From: Acidobacteriota bacterium | GTDB taxonomy: Bacteria; Acidobacteriota; Terriglobia; Bryobacterales; Bryobacteraceae | Direction of reading: 5' to 3' | Length of the DNA: 64,000 bases | Assembly: GCA_029776225.1 (NCBI GenBank) | Contig: JAKOTR010000011.1 | Location: forward strand, 1 to 64,000 | Made by a program: the position numbers and the translations under genes | Shown: positions 52,444 through 62,581 of the stretch, piece after piece | Layout: every line of letters begins with the position of its first letter | Position numbering within the stretch: position 1 is the first letter of the stretch | Notes under the pieces: generated by a model | Database searches by the model: none | Told to the model about the DNA's origin: nothing | The model's input: only the letters and a program-made list of their open reading frames with translations

Positions 52444-53682
52444 TCAGCCCAGTTCGCCCAGGCTAAGCTGCGTCACGGTCTCGATGTGGAACGTTTGCGG
52501 GAACAGATCGAGCACCGTGAGCTGGTCGATCCGGTAGCCCCCGCCCACCAGCGCGCCAAGGTCGCGCGCCAGGGTCGCAGGGTCGCAGGATACGACCGCC
52601 AGCCGGGGCGGCCGCAGCCGCAGCAGTTGGCTTACCACCGGCTTGCCGAGACCGGTCCGGGGCGGGTCGGCGAGCACGAAGTCCGGCGTCTGGGTCGTCT
52701 GTTCCAGGAAGGTCTCCACCGGTTGCCGCCGTACTTCCACTGCAACTGCCGCGCGCGCGGCGTTGAACTCCAGATCCCCGGCGGCGCTGGACGAAGACTC
52801 GACCGCGGTCACCGTCTGGAAGCGCCGGGCCAGCGGCAGCGTGAACAACCCCACCCCGGCGTACAGATCGAACGCCGTCTGCCCCTCCGCGCCAGCCACC
52901 GCAGTCTCCACCAGCGGCTCGATTAGAAACCGGTTCACCTGAAAGAACGACCGGCGCCGCACGCGAAACAGGCAGCCGCCCGCCGCGTACTCGATAGCAT
53001 CGTGAGTGAACCCCGGAATGCGCTCGGCGCACCAGTCGAAAAACCGCCGCGCCACGGGCCGGCTGGTTTCGAGAACGTTGAGCTGCACCTCGGATTCGTT
53101 GGTGAACAGCTCGATGGAGCGTACGAACGCCGGAAACCGGGCATCGCGCAGCATTCCGGCCAGCGCCGCCAGTGCTTCGTTGATCTTCGGCGACGAGATC
53201 GGGCAGTGGTCCACCGGAACCAGCCGGCGGGAGCCGTGGGCGTAGTAGCCGATCTCACCGCCCGAGATGTGCAGTTGCGCCCGGTTGCGGTAATTCCACG
53301 GCGGGCCGCTGACGATGCCGGTATCGGGCGGCGCTTCCAGCTTCCCTAACCGCGCCAGCGCCTCCCGCACAATCTCGCGTTTCTGCTCGAGTTGCAGCTC
53401 GTAGGAGGCGTGCTGGTAGTGGCAACCGCCGCAGCGGTAGAAAAAGGGGCAGGGCGGTTCGACGCGGCCCGGCGCCGGCGTCACCACTTCCTCCAGCTCC
53501 GCCTCGACGAACCCGGCCTTGCGCGCTTCCACGCGGACGCGCGCCGTCTCCCCCGGCAGAACAAACGGCGCCAGCACGACGCGGCCGTTCTGTCTTCCGA
53601 GGCCTTTTCCGCCATAGACCAGTTTCTCGATTGTTATGGTTTCGGGTTCGTTCGTCACGGTACGATAGGAATTTGCCTTCAT
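52444..53682 (-). CDS. RNA uracil-5-methyltransferase (RlmD/TrmA family)
   Basis: 412 residues. TRAM-type beta-barrel at the N-terminus (ITIEKLVYGGKGLGRQNGRV), an iron-sulfur cysteine set (CPFFYRCGGCHYQ and a later VDHCPIS), the SAM loop FDLYAGVGLFTLPLA, and the catalytic Cys in AVVSCDPATLARDLG. It makes 5-methyluridine in 23S rRNA or tRNA; the exact site is not assignable. The start overlaps or abuts the divergent trpS ATG, so a GTG at 53658 is an alternative. Confidence 0.9.
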   Translation of the reverse strand: MKANSYRTVTNEPETITIEKLVYGGKGLGRQNGRVVLAPFVLPGETARVRVEARKAGFVEAELEEVVTPAPGRVEPPCPFFYRCGGCHYQHASYELQLEQKREIVREALARLGKLEAPPDTGIVSGPPWNYRNRAQLHISGGEIGYYAHGSRRLVPVDHCPISSPKINEALAALAGMLRDARFPAFVRSIELFTNESEVQLNVLETSRPVARRFFDWCAERIPGFTHDAIEYAAGGCLFRVRRRSFFQVNRFLIEPLVETAVAGAEGQTAFDLYAGVGLFTLPLARRFQTVTAVESSSSAAGDLEFNAARAAVAVEVRRQPVETFLEQTTQTPDFVLADPPRTGLGKPVVSQLLRLRPPRLAVVSCDPATLARDLGALVGGGYRIDQLTVLDLFPQTFHIETVTQLSLGELG

Positions 53683-53684
53683 CC

Positions 53685-54674
53685 ATGAAACCACGAGTAT
53701 TTTCCGGAATGCAGCCCTCCGGTAATCTCCACATCGGAAACTACCTGGGGGCGTTGAAGAACTGGGTCCGGATTCAGTCGGATTACGAAGCGATCTTCTG
53801 CATTGTGGACATGCACGCGGTCACCGTGTACCAGAATCCGGACGAACTGCGCGCGAAGATCCGCGAGCTGGCCGCGCTCTATCTGGCCGCCGGGATCGAC
53901 CCCAAGCAGAGCACCATCATGGTGCAGTCCGCCGTTCCGGCCCATGCCGAGCTGTGCTGGATGCTGACGTGCGTCACGCCGGTCGGCTGGCTCCAGCGGA
54001 TGACGCAGTTCAAGGCTAAGGCTGCCGAACAGGAAACGGTCGGCGACGGGCTGCTGCAATACCCCGTGTTGATGGCCGCCGACATTCTTCTGTACCAGGC
54101 GGCCATCGTGCCGGTGGGAGAGGACCAGACCCAGCATCTCGAACTGACACGCGACATCGCCCAGCGCTTCAACTCGCTTTACGGCGAAACGTTCGTGATG
54201 CCGGAAACCAGCCTGCCGAGCGTGGGCGCACGAATCATGGGGCTCGACGATCCCACGAAGAAGATGAGCAAGTCCGCTCCGGGCAGCGGCCACGCCGTCG
54301 CATTGCTCGATCCGCCCGCAACGATCCGGAAAAAAATCATGCGCGCTACGACGGACTCCGCCCCGGGCGTCGATTTCGACGTGCTGAGCCCCGGGGTGGC
54401 CAACCTGCTCGGCATCTTCCAGGCCTTCAGCGGATGGGACGACGCCCAAATGCGCGCCCACTTTTCCGGCATGCGCTACGGCGAGCTGAAAAAGCAGGTG
54501 GCCGATATGGTGATCGCGAACCTTGAGCCGCTGCAAAAGCGCTACAACGAGATCGTCTCGGAGAAGGGCTACGTGGACGCCGTGCTCCGCGAGGGCGCCG
54601 AGCGTGTCACCCCGATCGCGAACGCCACGGTCGAGCTGGTCAAACGGCGCATGGGCCTGTATACGCCCTGCTAA
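53685..54674 (+). CDS. trpS: Tryptophanyl-tRNA synthetase
   Basis: 329 residues, the compact bacterial form. Class I motifs HIGN in SGNLHIGNYLGALKNW and KMSKS near 200. GEDQTQHLELTRDIAQRFN is the Trp/ATP-pocket segment. Charges tRNA-Trp. The ATG giving MKPRVFSGMQPSG is the family start. It is divergent from the methyltransferase gene with almost no space, so each promoter lies inside the other's 5' end. An MFS gene begins 3 bp after its stop. Confidence 0.95.
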   Translation: MKPRVFSGMQPSGNLHIGNYLGALKNWVRIQSDYEAIFCIVDMHAVTVYQNPDELRAKIRELAALYLAAGIDPKQSTIMVQSAVPAHAELCWMLTCVTPVGWLQRMTQFKAKAAEQETVGDGLLQYPVLMAADILLYQAAIVPVGEDQTQHLELTRDIAQRFNSLYGETFVMPETSLPSVGARIMGLDDPTKKMSKSAPGSGHAVALLDPPATIRKKIMRATTDSAPGVDFDVLSPGVANLLGIFQAFSGWDDAQMRAHFSGMRYGELKKQVADMVIANLEPLQKRYNEIVSEKGYVDAVLREGAERVTPIANATVELVKRRMGLYTPC

Positions 54675-54677
54675 GGC

Positions 54678-55955
54678 ATGACCCATTCCGGTGTTTCGCT
54701 GCCCGCCTACTGGCGGCTGGTCAAATCGAACCGCAACTTCCGTTACCTCTGGCTCGCCCAGATCGTCAGCGAGATGGGCGACTGGATCTACACCATCGCC
54801 ATCTACTCGCTGCTGTTCGAGGTCACGAACAGCGCGCGGGCGGTGGCGCTTGCGGTCGTGCTTCAGGTGCTCCCTCAGTGTTTCGCCGCCCCCATCGCCG
54901 GCGTGGTGAATGACCGCCTCAGCCGCCGGACCGTGATGATCGCGGCCGACCTGGCCCGCGCTGTCATCGTGCTCGGAATGCTTTTCGTCAGCCGCGCCCA
55001 GATCATCTGGCTGATTTACGTGCTGCTGCTGTTGGAGACCATGATGTGGGCGTTCTTCGAGCCGGGGCGCAGCGCGTCGATTCCGAACATCGTGGGACGC
55101 GAAAACCTGGTGGTGGCCAACGGCCTCTCTTCGATGACCTGGTCGCTGAACCTGGCGATTGGCTCCGGGCTGGGCGGCGCGGTGGCGGCCCTGTTCGGCC
55201 GGGACGCGGTGTTCATCCTGAACTGCTGTTCCTTCCTCCTTTCGGCTTTGCTGGTGGCCCAGATGCGATATCACGAGCCGCACCTGGCCGGAGCGGCTCC
55301 TCTCCGCGCCCGCGACCTCGTGGATTTCTCGCCCATGATCGAGGGCATCCGTTACGTGCGGCGCAACAAGCCGGTGCTGGCGCTGCTGCTAGTGAAAACA
55401 GGACTCGGTCTTCTCGGCACTCACCTCGTTCTGCTGCCGGTTTTCGGCGAGCGCATCTTCCCTGTCCAGATGGAGGACATGCGGCGCGGCGCCATGCTGG
55501 GCATGAGCGCGCTCATGAGTTCCCGGGGCGTCGGTGCGCTGCTCGGACCCATCATTGGGAACTACTGGGCCGGGCAGCGCCACAAGCTGATGCGGCTGGG
55601 CATTCTGATCGGATATTTAGTCTGCGGCGCGGGCTACGCGGCGCTGGCTGCGGCGCCTACGCTCGCGTTTGCAGCGCTGGCCGTTATGTTCGCGCACGGC
55701 GGCATTTCGATCGTGTGGGTTTTCTCCACCACGCTCTTGCAGCTCCAGACCCAGGACAGCTACCGCGGCCGCGTGTTTTCGGCGGATTTCGCCCTGCTGG
55801 TGGTTGCCATGTCAATCGCCAACTACAGCACCGGCCTGGCCACGGACTGGGGTGTTCCCGCGCGGCTCATTGCGGCGGCAACCGGCGTCTTTTCCCTCGT
55901 CCCGGCCGTTGTATGGATGTTCGGCATGCGCATCTGGAAAGATGCGGACTCATGA
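54678..55955 (+). CDS. MFS transporter
   Basis: 425 residues with about 12 hydrophobic segments. RNFRYLWLAQIVSEMGDWIYT at helix 1 and GVVNDRLSRRTVMI as the loop 2-3 motif are typical of the MFS_3/enterobactin-exporter-like group. Substrate unknown; probably an exporter. Starts 3 bp after trpS, so it is likely co-transcribed. Confidence 0.85.
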   Translation: MTHSGVSLPAYWRLVKSNRNFRYLWLAQIVSEMGDWIYTIAIYSLLFEVTNSARAVALAVVLQVLPQCFAAPIAGVVNDRLSRRTVMIAADLARAVIVLGMLFVSRAQIIWLIYVLLLLETMMWAFFEPGRSASIPNIVGRENLVVANGLSSMTWSLNLAIGSGLGGAVAALFGRDAVFILNCCSFLLSALLVAQMRYHEPHLAGAAPLRARDLVDFSPMIEGIRYVRRNKPVLALLLVKTGLGLLGTHLVLLPVFGERIFPVQMEDMRRGAMLGMSALMSSRGVGALLGPIIGNYWAGQRHKLMRLGILIGYLVCGAGYAALAAAPTLAFAALAVMFAHGGISIVWVFSTTLLQLQTQDSYRGRVFSADFALLVVAMSIANYSTGLATDWGVPARLIAAATGVFSLVPAVVWMFGMRIWKDADS

Positions 55956-56093
55956 CGAGCTACAAGACTAACTGCGAAGCCCGGTAGCTGCACGAGCATG
56001 AGTGCATGGCAGCCGTTCCGCGTGCCTGGAAAAAATCCGAGGTGTCTGGCGTGAAAGCGTATAGAGGGATATAAGTAGCGAAGGGGTAATAAC

Positions 56094-56348
56094 ATGCCAG
56101 ACGATGAAGTAGAGAAGAGGGCGGACGGCACGTGGCAGGAAGACGAAGACGACGATGATCTGACCATGATTGACTTGACGGATGAGGTCAACGCCAACTG
56201 GCGTGACCTGCTGCGCGCCAATCCGAAGGATCCCCGGTTCACTCACCCCACGATCAAGGGGATTCACTTGACCCCGGTGGAGAGGCTGCCGGAAGAGGAA
56301 CAGAGGGAGTTGCTGGGGTTGCCAAAGGAAGAGAAGAAGGAAGAGTAA
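56094..56348 (+). CDS. Small acidic hypothetical protein
   Basis: 84 residues, very acidic in both ends (EDEDDDDLTMIDL and EEEQRELLGLPKEEKKEE), with a central NWRDLLRANPKDPRFTHPTI. No domain recognised. GAAGGGG lies 6 bases before the ATG. It stands alone, 138 bp after the MFS gene. Composition argues for a real, perhaps disordered binding protein rather than a shadow frame. Confidence 0.6.
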   Translation: MPDDEVEKRADGTWQEDEDDDDLTMIDLTDEVNANWRDLLRANPKDPRFTHPTIKGIHLTPVERLPEEEQRELLGLPKEEKKEE

Positions 56349-56413
56349 CGGCTGGTTACGGGCCCGGTATTGTCCCTTCCCTTAGGCTTCGCAATCCTAG
56401 CGGCAGAGCGCGG

Positions 56414-56866
56414 CTAGGCGGACAGAACGGTGATCCGCGAAAAGCCTTCGTCAATCCGTGGCGGCACGAGTTTGAGCGCCATCCGCTCGAGCGCCTCTTC
56501 GGGAACGACGCGGCTGCGCCGGCGGTTGCGCTCCTTGCATACCTCGAGCGGCACGTCGAAGTAAACGGCCTCGACCTCGCAGCCGTAGAGTTCTCCCATC
56601 CGGATGTAGGGCCGCCGTTCGCGGGGAGTGAGATGGGTCGCGTCCACGTATGTGACCGGACGGCCGATCTCGATCCGCTCTTTGATCAGCCGCCGCAGCA
56701 CCCGGAACACGCGGAAGTGGATGGTTTGATTCGTGGGGTCGTCGGCTAGCAGCCCGCGCACGGCATCCGAGGAAAGCGCTGTAGCGCCGATCTTCTCCAG
56801 CCAGGTGGACTTGCCCGAGCCCGGCAGTCCCACCAGTACGACGATGCGAGGTGTGCAGGCCGCCAT
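56414..56866 (-). CDS. P-loop kinase (polynucleotide-kinase-like)
   Basis: 150 residues. Walker A GLPGSGKSTW at the N-terminus, then VTYVDATHLTPRERRPYIR and RNRRRSR as in the 5'-polynucleotide kinase/AAA_33 family. Phosphorylates a nucleic-acid 5' end or a small molecule. Its ATG is one base after the uvrB stop, so translation is probably coupled and a link with DNA repair is plausible. Confidence 0.82.
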   Translation of the reverse strand: MAACTPRIVVLVGLPGSGKSTWLEKIGATALSSDAVRGLLADDPTNQTIHFRVFRVLRRLIKERIEIGRPVTYVDATHLTPRERRPYIRMGELYGCEVEAVYFDVPLEVCKERNRRRSRVVPEEALERMALKLVPPRIDEGFSRITVLSA

Positions 56867-56867
56867 T

Positions 56868-58853
56868 TCACGCCACCGCCACGGATTTCGCCTTCAAGGC
56901 TTTAATACGGTCGCGCAACTGGGCGGCTTTCTCGAATTCAAATTTCCGCGCCGCCTCCCGCATTTTCTCCTCAAGTTCGGTTATATAGCGGCTCATCTGC
57001 TCGGGCGGGATCTCCTCGGTCTCTTCCTCCTCGATGGGAACCGTGACGTAATCGGCCTCCGCGATCGCCACCAAACTCATATCGATGGGCTTGACGATCG
57101 ATTGCGGCGTGATGTTGTTGGCCTCGTTATACGCGGTCTGGATCCGGCGGCGGCGGTTGGTTTCGTTGATCGCGGCCCGCATGCTCTCGGTGATCACGTC
57201 GGCGTAGAGTATGGCCTTGCCGTGCACGTTGCGTGCGGCGCGTCCGATGGTCTGGATCAGCGAACCCTCGGACCTCAGAAAGCCTTCTTTATCGGCGTCG
57301 AGAATCGCCACCAGTGAAACTTCGGGAAGATCAAGGCCTTCGCGCAGCAGGTTCACGCCGATCAGCACGTCGATGTCGCCGCGCCGGAGGTTGCGCAGGA
57401 TCTTCACGCGGTCGAGTGTTGAGACCTCCGAGTGCAGGTACTGGCACTTCACGCCGACCTCCGTGTAGTATTCGGCCAGGTCTTCGGCCATGCGCTTGGT
57501 GAGCGTTGTCACCAGCACCCGCTCGCCGGCTTCCACGCGCTTGCGGATTTCGTTCAACAGATCGTCCACCTGCCCCTTGATCGGCCGTACCTCGACTTCC
57601 GGGTCCACGAGTCCCGTCGGGCGGATCACCTGCTCGACGACCACCCCGGCGGATTTCGTCAACTCGTACGGCCCCGGCGTGGCCGACACGTAGATCACCT
57701 GGTTCACGCGGTTCTCGAACTCCTCGAACGTCAGCGGCCGGTTGTCGAGCGCGCTCGGCAGGCGGAAGCCGTACTCAACAAGCGTCTCCTTGCGCGAGCG
57801 GTCTCCGTGATACATCCCGTGTAACTGCGGGATGGTCTGGTGGCTCTCGTCGATCACAATCAGCGCGTCGTGCGGCAGGTAATCGAGCAGCGTCGGCGGC
57901 GCTTCGCCGGGCAGCCGGCCGGAAAAGTGGCGCGAGTAGTTTTCGATCCCGTGGCAGTAGCCGATCTGCCGGATCATCTCCAGGTCGAACATCGTGCGCT
58001 GGTACAGCCGCTGCGCCTCCACCAGCTTGCCCTGCTTTTCCAGTTCCGCGCGCCACCAATGGAGTTCGTTCTCGATGGAGCGCAGCGCGTTCTCGCGCGT
58101 CTCCTCGCTCATCACGTAGTGCGTCTTGGGGTAGATGGGAAGCCGCACGTAGGTCTGCCGCACCTGCCCGAGCAGCGGGTCGATTTGCGACAGGCTTTCA
58201 ATCTCATCGCCCCAGAGCTCGATGCGGTAGGCGTAATCGTCGTAAGTGGGAAATACCTCGATTACGTCTCCACGCACGCGGAAGGTGCCGCGCCGGAAAT
58301 CCTGGTCGTTGCGCTCGTAGAGGATTTCGACCAGCCGCTGAAGGATCTGCTGCCGCGAGATCTTCTGCCCCTTTTCGAGCATCAGCAGCATGCCGTAGTA
58401 CGCCTCGGGAGAGCCGAGACCGTAGATGCAACTCACGCTCGCGACGATGATGCAGTCGCGGCGCTCGAACAGGGAGCGGGTGGCCGAGAGCCGCAGCTTG
58501 TCGAGTTCGTCGTTGATGGTGGCTTCCTTTTCGATATAAATATCGCCGGAGGGAATGTAGGCTTCCGGCTGGTAGTAATCGTAGTAACTGACGAAATACT
58601 CGACGGCGTTATTGGGGAAAAACGTTTTAAATTCCTGGTACAACTGCGCGGCCAGGGTCTTGTTGTGCGCCAGCACGAGCGTCGGGCGCTCCACCTGCTC
58701 GATCACTTTGGCGATGGTGAATGTCTTTCCCGAACCGGTCACGCCGAGCAGCACCTGGTGCTGGTCGCCCTCGTTCACCCCCCTGACCAACTGCTCGATA
58801 GCCGTCTGCTGGTCGCCCCGCGGGCGATAGTCCACGGCCAGTTTAAACCCCAT
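56868..58853 (-). CDS. uvrB: Excinuclease ABC subunit B
   Basis: 661 residues from the ATG giving [23 protein letters not shown] lies just before it. Helicase motif Ia [10 protein letters not shown], the beta-hairpin region [24 protein letters not shown]-type VIDESHQT, motif [11 protein letters not shown], and a C-terminal UVR coil ([25 protein letters not shown]) that recruits UvrC. Damage-verifying helicase of nucleotide excision repair. Flanked by bshA upstream and the kinase downstream on the same strand. Confidence 0.96.
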   Translation of the reverse strand: MGFKLAVDYRPRGDQQTAIEQLVRGVNEGDQHQVLLGVTGSGKTFTIAKVIEQVERPTLVLAHNKTLAAQLYQEFKTFFPNNAVEYFVSYYDYYQPEAYIPSGDIYIEKEATINDELDKLRLSATRSLFERRDCIIVASVSCIYGLGSPEAYYGMLLMLEKGQKISRQQILQRLVEILYERNDQDFRRGTFRVRGDVIEVFPTYDDYAYRIELWGDEIESLSQIDPLLGQVRQTYVRLPIYPKTHYVMSEETRENALRSIENELHWWRAELEKQGKLVEAQRLYQRTMFDLEMIRQIGYCHGIENYSRHFSGRLPGEAPPTLLDYLPHDALIVIDESHQTIPQLHGMYHGDRSRKETLVEYGFRLPSALDNRPLTFEEFENRVNQVIYVSATPGPYELTKSAGVVVEQVIRPTGLVDPEVEVRPIKGQVDDLLNEIRKRVEAGERVLVTTLTKRMAEDLAEYYTEVGVKCQYLHSEVSTLDRVKILRNLRRGDIDVLIGVNLLREGLDLPEVSLVAILDADKEGFLRSEGSLIQTIGRAARNVHGKAILYADVITESMRAAINETNRRRRIQTAYNEANNITPQSIVKPIDMSLVAIAEADYVTVPIEEEETEEIPPEQMSRYITELEEKMREAARKFEFEKAAQLRDRIKALKAKSVAVA

Positions 58854-58938
58854 CCCTTCCAGTATATGGGCCCCGGCGAGCCTCGGCCACACAGTGCATA
58901 TAAGCGGCTCGATGGCTCCGGACAGCGCTGAGGGGCAC

Positions 58939-60090
58939 TCACACGGACGCAAGTGCGCCCGCCGGCCGGCTGCACACCTCTTCGTAGTAGCGCTCGTACT
59001 GCGGAATGATCAGTGAGGCGCAGTATTGGGTCTCGGCCTTCCGCCGCGCGGCGCGCGACATCCGCTCGTACAGGGTGGAATCCGTCAGCAACTCGACTAC
59101 GCGAGCCGCCTGGGCGGTGATATCGCCCACGTTTTCCAGAAACCCGTCCTCGCCGTTGCTGACGACTTCGGGAAGCCCTCCCACATGAGTCGCCACGGGC
59201 GGGACGCCGCAAGCCATCCCTTCCAGGGCGGCCAACCCGAACGATTCCATCTCGCTGGGGAGCAGCAGGACGTGCGCCAGCGGAAGCAGCCGCTCGACGT
59301 GGCTCCGCTTGCCCATAAAGGTCACGTTCTCTTCGACGCCGAGTTCCCTGGCCAGGCGTTCCGCGGGGCCGCGGTCGGGGCCGTCGCCTACCATCACCAG
59401 GTGCGCGGGGACGTGCCGCCGCACTTCGCGCAAAATGCGGATACAATCGAGCACGCGCTTCACCGGGCGGAAATTCGAGATGTGGATCAGCACTTTTTCG
59501 CCTTTGGGCGCAAGGGCGGAACTGCCCCGCCGCTCGGGATCCGGCCTGTAGATCTCGCAGTTCACAAAGTTCTTGATCACGCGGATTTCGTTCTCCACGC
59601 CGAAGAAATCCACGGTAGTGACGCGCAGGTGGTCGCTGATGGCGGTTACGCCGTTTGACTCCTCAATGGAGAACTTGGTGATGGGAAAGAGGGACCGGTC
59701 GGCGCCCACGAGCGTGATGTCGGTGCCGTGCAGGGTAGTGATGAACGGCAGCCGGCGGCCCTGCCGGGCCAGCATCTGGCGCGCAAGCATCGCGGAAATC
59801 GAGTGCGGAATGGCGTAATGGACGTGCAGCAGGTCGAGCGAATGCCGCAGCGCTACCTCGGCCATCCGCGAGGCGAGCGCCAGCGCATAGGGCGGGTACT
59901 GAAACAGCGGGTACGTGGTGACCTCCACCTCGTGGTAATGGATGCGCGGGATGCCAGGGTCAAGCCGGATGGGATTGGCGTAGGAAATGAAGTGGACCTC
60001 GTGGCCGCGGTTGGCCAGTTCCAGTCCAAGTTCTGTCGCAACGATGCCGCTGCCGCCGTAAGTGGGATAGCAAGTGATGCCGATTCTCAC
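58939..60090 (-). CDS. bshA: N-acetyl-alpha-D-glucosaminyl L-malate synthase (bacillithiol)
   Basis: 383 residues. A GT4 glycosyltransferase starting [20 protein letters not shown], the BshA signature, with [32 protein letters not shown] and [24 protein letters not shown] (the GT4 EX7E region). It makes GlcNAc-malate, first step of bacillithiol, a low-molecular-weight thiol. bshB and bshC are not in the window. Located 85 bp upstream of uvrB. Confidence 0.88.
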   Translation of the reverse strand: MRIGITCYPTYGGSGIVATELGLELANRGHEVHFISYANPIRLDPGIPRIHYHEVEVTTYPLFQYPPYALALASRMAEVALRHSLDLLHVHYAIPHSISAMLARQMLARQGRRLPFITTLHGTDITLVGADRSLFPITKFSIEESNGVTAISDHLRVTTVDFFGVENEIRVIKNFVNCEIYRPDPERRGSSALAPKGEKVLIHISNFRPVKRVLDCIRILREVRRHVPAHLVMVGDGPDRGPAERLARELGVEENVTFMGKRSHVERLLPLAHVLLLPSEMESFGLAALEGMACGVPPVATHVGGLPEVVSNGEDGFLENVGDITAQAARVVELLTDSTLYERMSRAARRKAETQYCASLIIPQYERYYEEVCSRPAGALASV

Positions 60091-60130
60091 GTGATCAGGG
60101 TACCATCCAAGGCGTCTTCGGCGTCCGGCG

Positions 60131-61429
60131 CTAACGTGGCTGCGCGGCCGCCGGTTCGGGCGCTCCGCTGCTGGCCGGTATCGCGTTGAGCGCCTGCTCG
60201 AAGTCTGCCAGCAAGTCGCGCCAGTCCTCGATCCCGACCGAGACGCGAACCAGTCCCTCGGTGATTCCCGCGGCCTCGGACTCTTCGGCGGAAAGTCCCG
60301 AATGGGTCGTGGTTTTCGGGTGGCAGATCAGCGTTTCGACCCCGCCCAGGGAAACGGCGTTGCGGGCCAGCCTGACCGCGCGCAGAAAAGCGAAGGCGGC
60401 CTCGCGGCTGCCGAGTTCCATGGAGAAAACGGCGCCCGGGAAATCGCACTGCGCATCCCGGATGCGGATCTGTTCCGCATCGTCGAACAGCGAGGGATAG
60501 TGTATCCGCCGCACCCGCGGATGGCGCGCCAGGCGCTCGGCGATACGCTGGGCGTTCTTGCTCTGCCTGTTCATGCGCAGGGAAACGGTGGGCAGCCTGC
60601 CGTCCAGCAGCCAGCACTCATCGGGCTGCAGGATGTTGCCGAACATCGTGCTCCGCCCGCGCATCTGCGCGATCAGGTCCGGGTTGCGGGCCAGCGCCAG
60701 ACCGCCCAGCATGTCGCTGAAACCGGAGAGGAACTTGGTGGCCGAGTAGAGCACCATGTCCGCGCCGAGCTCGAGGGGATGCTGGAAGGTTGGTCCGAGA
60801 AAAGTGTTGTCCACCATCACGAGAGGGTGGTCGGGGCGCCGCGCCGCGGTTTCCGCCGCACGCCGGATGTCCGTCATCACCATCGTGGGATTCGCCGGCG
60901 TCTCTATGAAAACGATGCCGAGGTTTGACGCGGCCCGAATCGCGCCGTCGAGCGCCGGCCCGTCGCCGGCCGGAACGCCAATCGCCTGAATGCCCCACGG
61001 TTGCAGAAGGTCGTGGATCAAATGTACCGTGCCGCCATAAAGAGGGAGCGTGTAGACGATCGTGTTTCCGGGCCGGAGAAAGGTCAGGAAAGCGGTCATG
61101 ATGGCGGCCATCCCGGAGTTGAACACGGCCGCCGAGGCGGCGCCGGGCTCCAGCGGAACCACTTGTTCCTCCAGAATCTCCGCGTTGGGATGGTTGAACC
61201 GTGAGTAGATCAGCTCGACGCTTTCTCCCTCTTCTCTTCGCGCCCGTCCGGATGCGATATCGAAGGCGCGCTCGGCCGCTTCCGGGCTGGAGAAGACGTA
61301 AGTCGAACTGCGAAAGACCGCAGGGCGGGCCGAGCCCACCGAAAGCCTGGGATCGAAGCCTCGGGTCAGAACCTCGGTGGGGGGATGAAGCGGATGGGCA
61401 TCTTTGCCCTCCTTGGAATGGTGGGGCAT
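60131..61429 (-). CDS. Cys/Met-metabolism PLP enzyme (cystathionine/methionine gamma-type)
   Basis: 432 residues from the ATG preceded by GGTGGAGG. PLP-binding Lys in MVLYSATKFLSGFSD, FNSGMAAIMTAFL phosphate site, FIETPANPTMVMTDI and VMVDNTFLGP. The fold is shared by cystathionine gamma-synthase, beta- and gamma-lyases and sulfhydrylases; sequence alone does not choose. CHPKTTTHSGL and VRVSVGIED are typical of methionine gamma-lyase-like and gamma-synthase members. Same strand as bshA, perhaps linked through sulfur metabolism. Confidence 0.85.
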   Translation of the reverse strand: MPHHSKEGKDAHPLHPPTEVLTRGFDPRLSVGSARPAVFRSSTYVFSSPEAAERAFDIASGRARREEGESVELIYSRFNHPNAEILEEQVVPLEPGAASAAVFNSGMAAIMTAFLTFLRPGNTIVYTLPLYGGTVHLIHDLLQPWGIQAIGVPAGDGPALDGAIRAASNLGIVFIETPANPTMVMTDIRRAAETAARRPDHPLVMVDNTFLGPTFQHPLELGADMVLYSATKFLSGFSDMLGGLALARNPDLIAQMRGRSTMFGNILQPDECWLLDGRLPTVSLRMNRQSKNAQRIAERLARHPRVRRIHYPSLFDDAEQIRIRDAQCDFPGAVFSMELGSREAAFAFLRAVRLARNAVSLGGVETLICHPKTTTHSGLSAEESEAAGITEGLVRVSVGIEDWRDLLADFEQALNAIPASSGAPEPAAAQPR

Positions 61430-61498
61430 AATGGCCTCCACCTTGAGTCTACCCCTGATGAGGTTTTTCTAACGCAGATCGGCGAAGCTGGGAACTGT

Positions 61499-62473
61499 CT
61501 ACGAAAGTACCTCGGGATTCACCAGGTTGGGCGGGCGCCGGCCTTCCAAGGCCGCAACGGCGTTTTCCGCCGCCAGCATGCACATTTTCCGCCGCGTGTC
61601 GATCGAGGCGCTTCCGATGTGCGGCGCCAGCGCGACGTTTTTCAGCTCGAGCAGGACCGGGTGCACCTTAGGCTCCTCTTCGAAGACGTCCAGCCCGGCT
61701 CCAGCGATCACGCCTTTCGATAGCGCTTCGGCCAGTGCGGGCTCATCGATGACGGGACCCCGCGACGTGTTAACGATGATTGCCGAGGGCTTCATCTTGG
61801 CCAATTCCGCCGCTCCGATCAGGTGGCGCGTGGATTCCGTGAGCGGCACGTGCAGGCTGACGAAGTCCGACTCGGCCAGCAGCCGGTCCTTTTCAACGAA
61901 TTCAAGCTCCAGTTCCCGCTCAATCGCTTCCGGCGCGCGGCGCGTGTCGTTGTAAAGCACGCGCATGGAAAAGCCCCGGGCGCGGCGCGCGACAGCCTGC
62001 CCGATGCGGCCCATGCCGAAGATGCCGAGCGTCTTGTGATGCACGTCGTGGCCGGCAAGCAGATCGATGCTCCAGCGGCGCCATTGACCGGAGCGCAGGA
62101 AGTGATCTGCCTCGACGATGCGGCGCGCGGCGGCCAGCAGCAGCGCGAAGGCGAGGTCGGCGGTCGTGTCCGTCAGGACGTCCGGCGTGTTCGTCACCAT
62201 GATCCCGCAGCGGGTGGCGGCGGCGACATCGATGTTGTCGTAACCGACGCCGACGTGCGCGATAAAACGGACGCCCTGGAACTGCGCCAGCCGCTCCGCG
62301 GTCAACTTATCGGTGAGCTGGCTGACGATGCCCTGCTTGCCGCAGCTCCGCCGCAGAAGCTCCTCCGGCGGGAGCCCGTCGTCGGAATCGATGTATTCGA
62401 CTTCCGCGTGGCGGCGCAACAGCTCGATCGCTTCGGGAAAAACACGTTTGGTAACCAGTACAGCGGGCTTCAT
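61499..62473 (-). CDS. D-2-hydroxyacid dehydrogenase (glyoxylate/hydroxypyruvate reductase type)
   Basis: 324 residues. Substrate domain with HVGVGYDNID; NAD(P)-binding LGIFGMGRIGQAVARRARGF; catalytic triad Arg in VNTSRGPVID, Glu in GLDVFEEEP and His in APHIGSASIDTR. Reduces glyoxylate or hydroxypyruvate. AGGAG lies close to the ATG. The ribosome site and start are part of a 46-bp segment repeated 69 bp upstream, where the start codon is ACG. Confidence 0.88.
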   Translation of the reverse strand: MKPAVLVTKRVFPEAIELLRRHAEVEYIDSDDGLPPEELLRRSCGKQGIVSQLTDKLTAERLAQFQGVRFIAHVGVGYDNIDVAAATRCGIMVTNTPDVLTDTTADLAFALLLAAARRIVEADHFLRSGQWRRWSIDLLAGHDVHHKTLGIFGMGRIGQAVARRARGFSMRVLYNDTRRAPEAIERELELEFVEKDRLLAESDFVSLHVPLTESTRHLIGAAELAKMKPSAIIVNTSRGPVIDEPALAEALSKGVIAGAGLDVFEEEPKVHPVLLELKNVALAPHIGSASIDTRRKMCMLAAENAVAALEGRRPPNLVNPEVLS

Positions 62474-62569
62474 GATCTCCTAAAAATCCTAACAATGGGC
62501 GTTTTGCGGCATCCGCGCCAGCTCCAGTCGAGCGGGCTTCGTGATCTCCCAAACATCTTACAATAGGGC
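62455..62569. repeat. Imperfect duplication of a start region
   Basis: Bases 62455-62500 and 62524-62569 are about 85% alike (shared AGCGGGCTTC, TGATCTCC and CAAT blocks), 69 bp apart. On the minus strand each holds a ribosome site and the first codons of the dehydrogenase; in the upstream copy ATG reads ACG. On the + strand the right copy carries TACAAT before cmk. Confidence 0.8.
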
Positions 62570-62581
62570 ACTGGTATCTCA

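Noticed and set aside
53679-55283. 534-codon leftward frame antisense to trpS and the MFS gene
   Set aside because: Both sense genes are certain. The antisense frame is His/Arg/Gln-rich with no domain.
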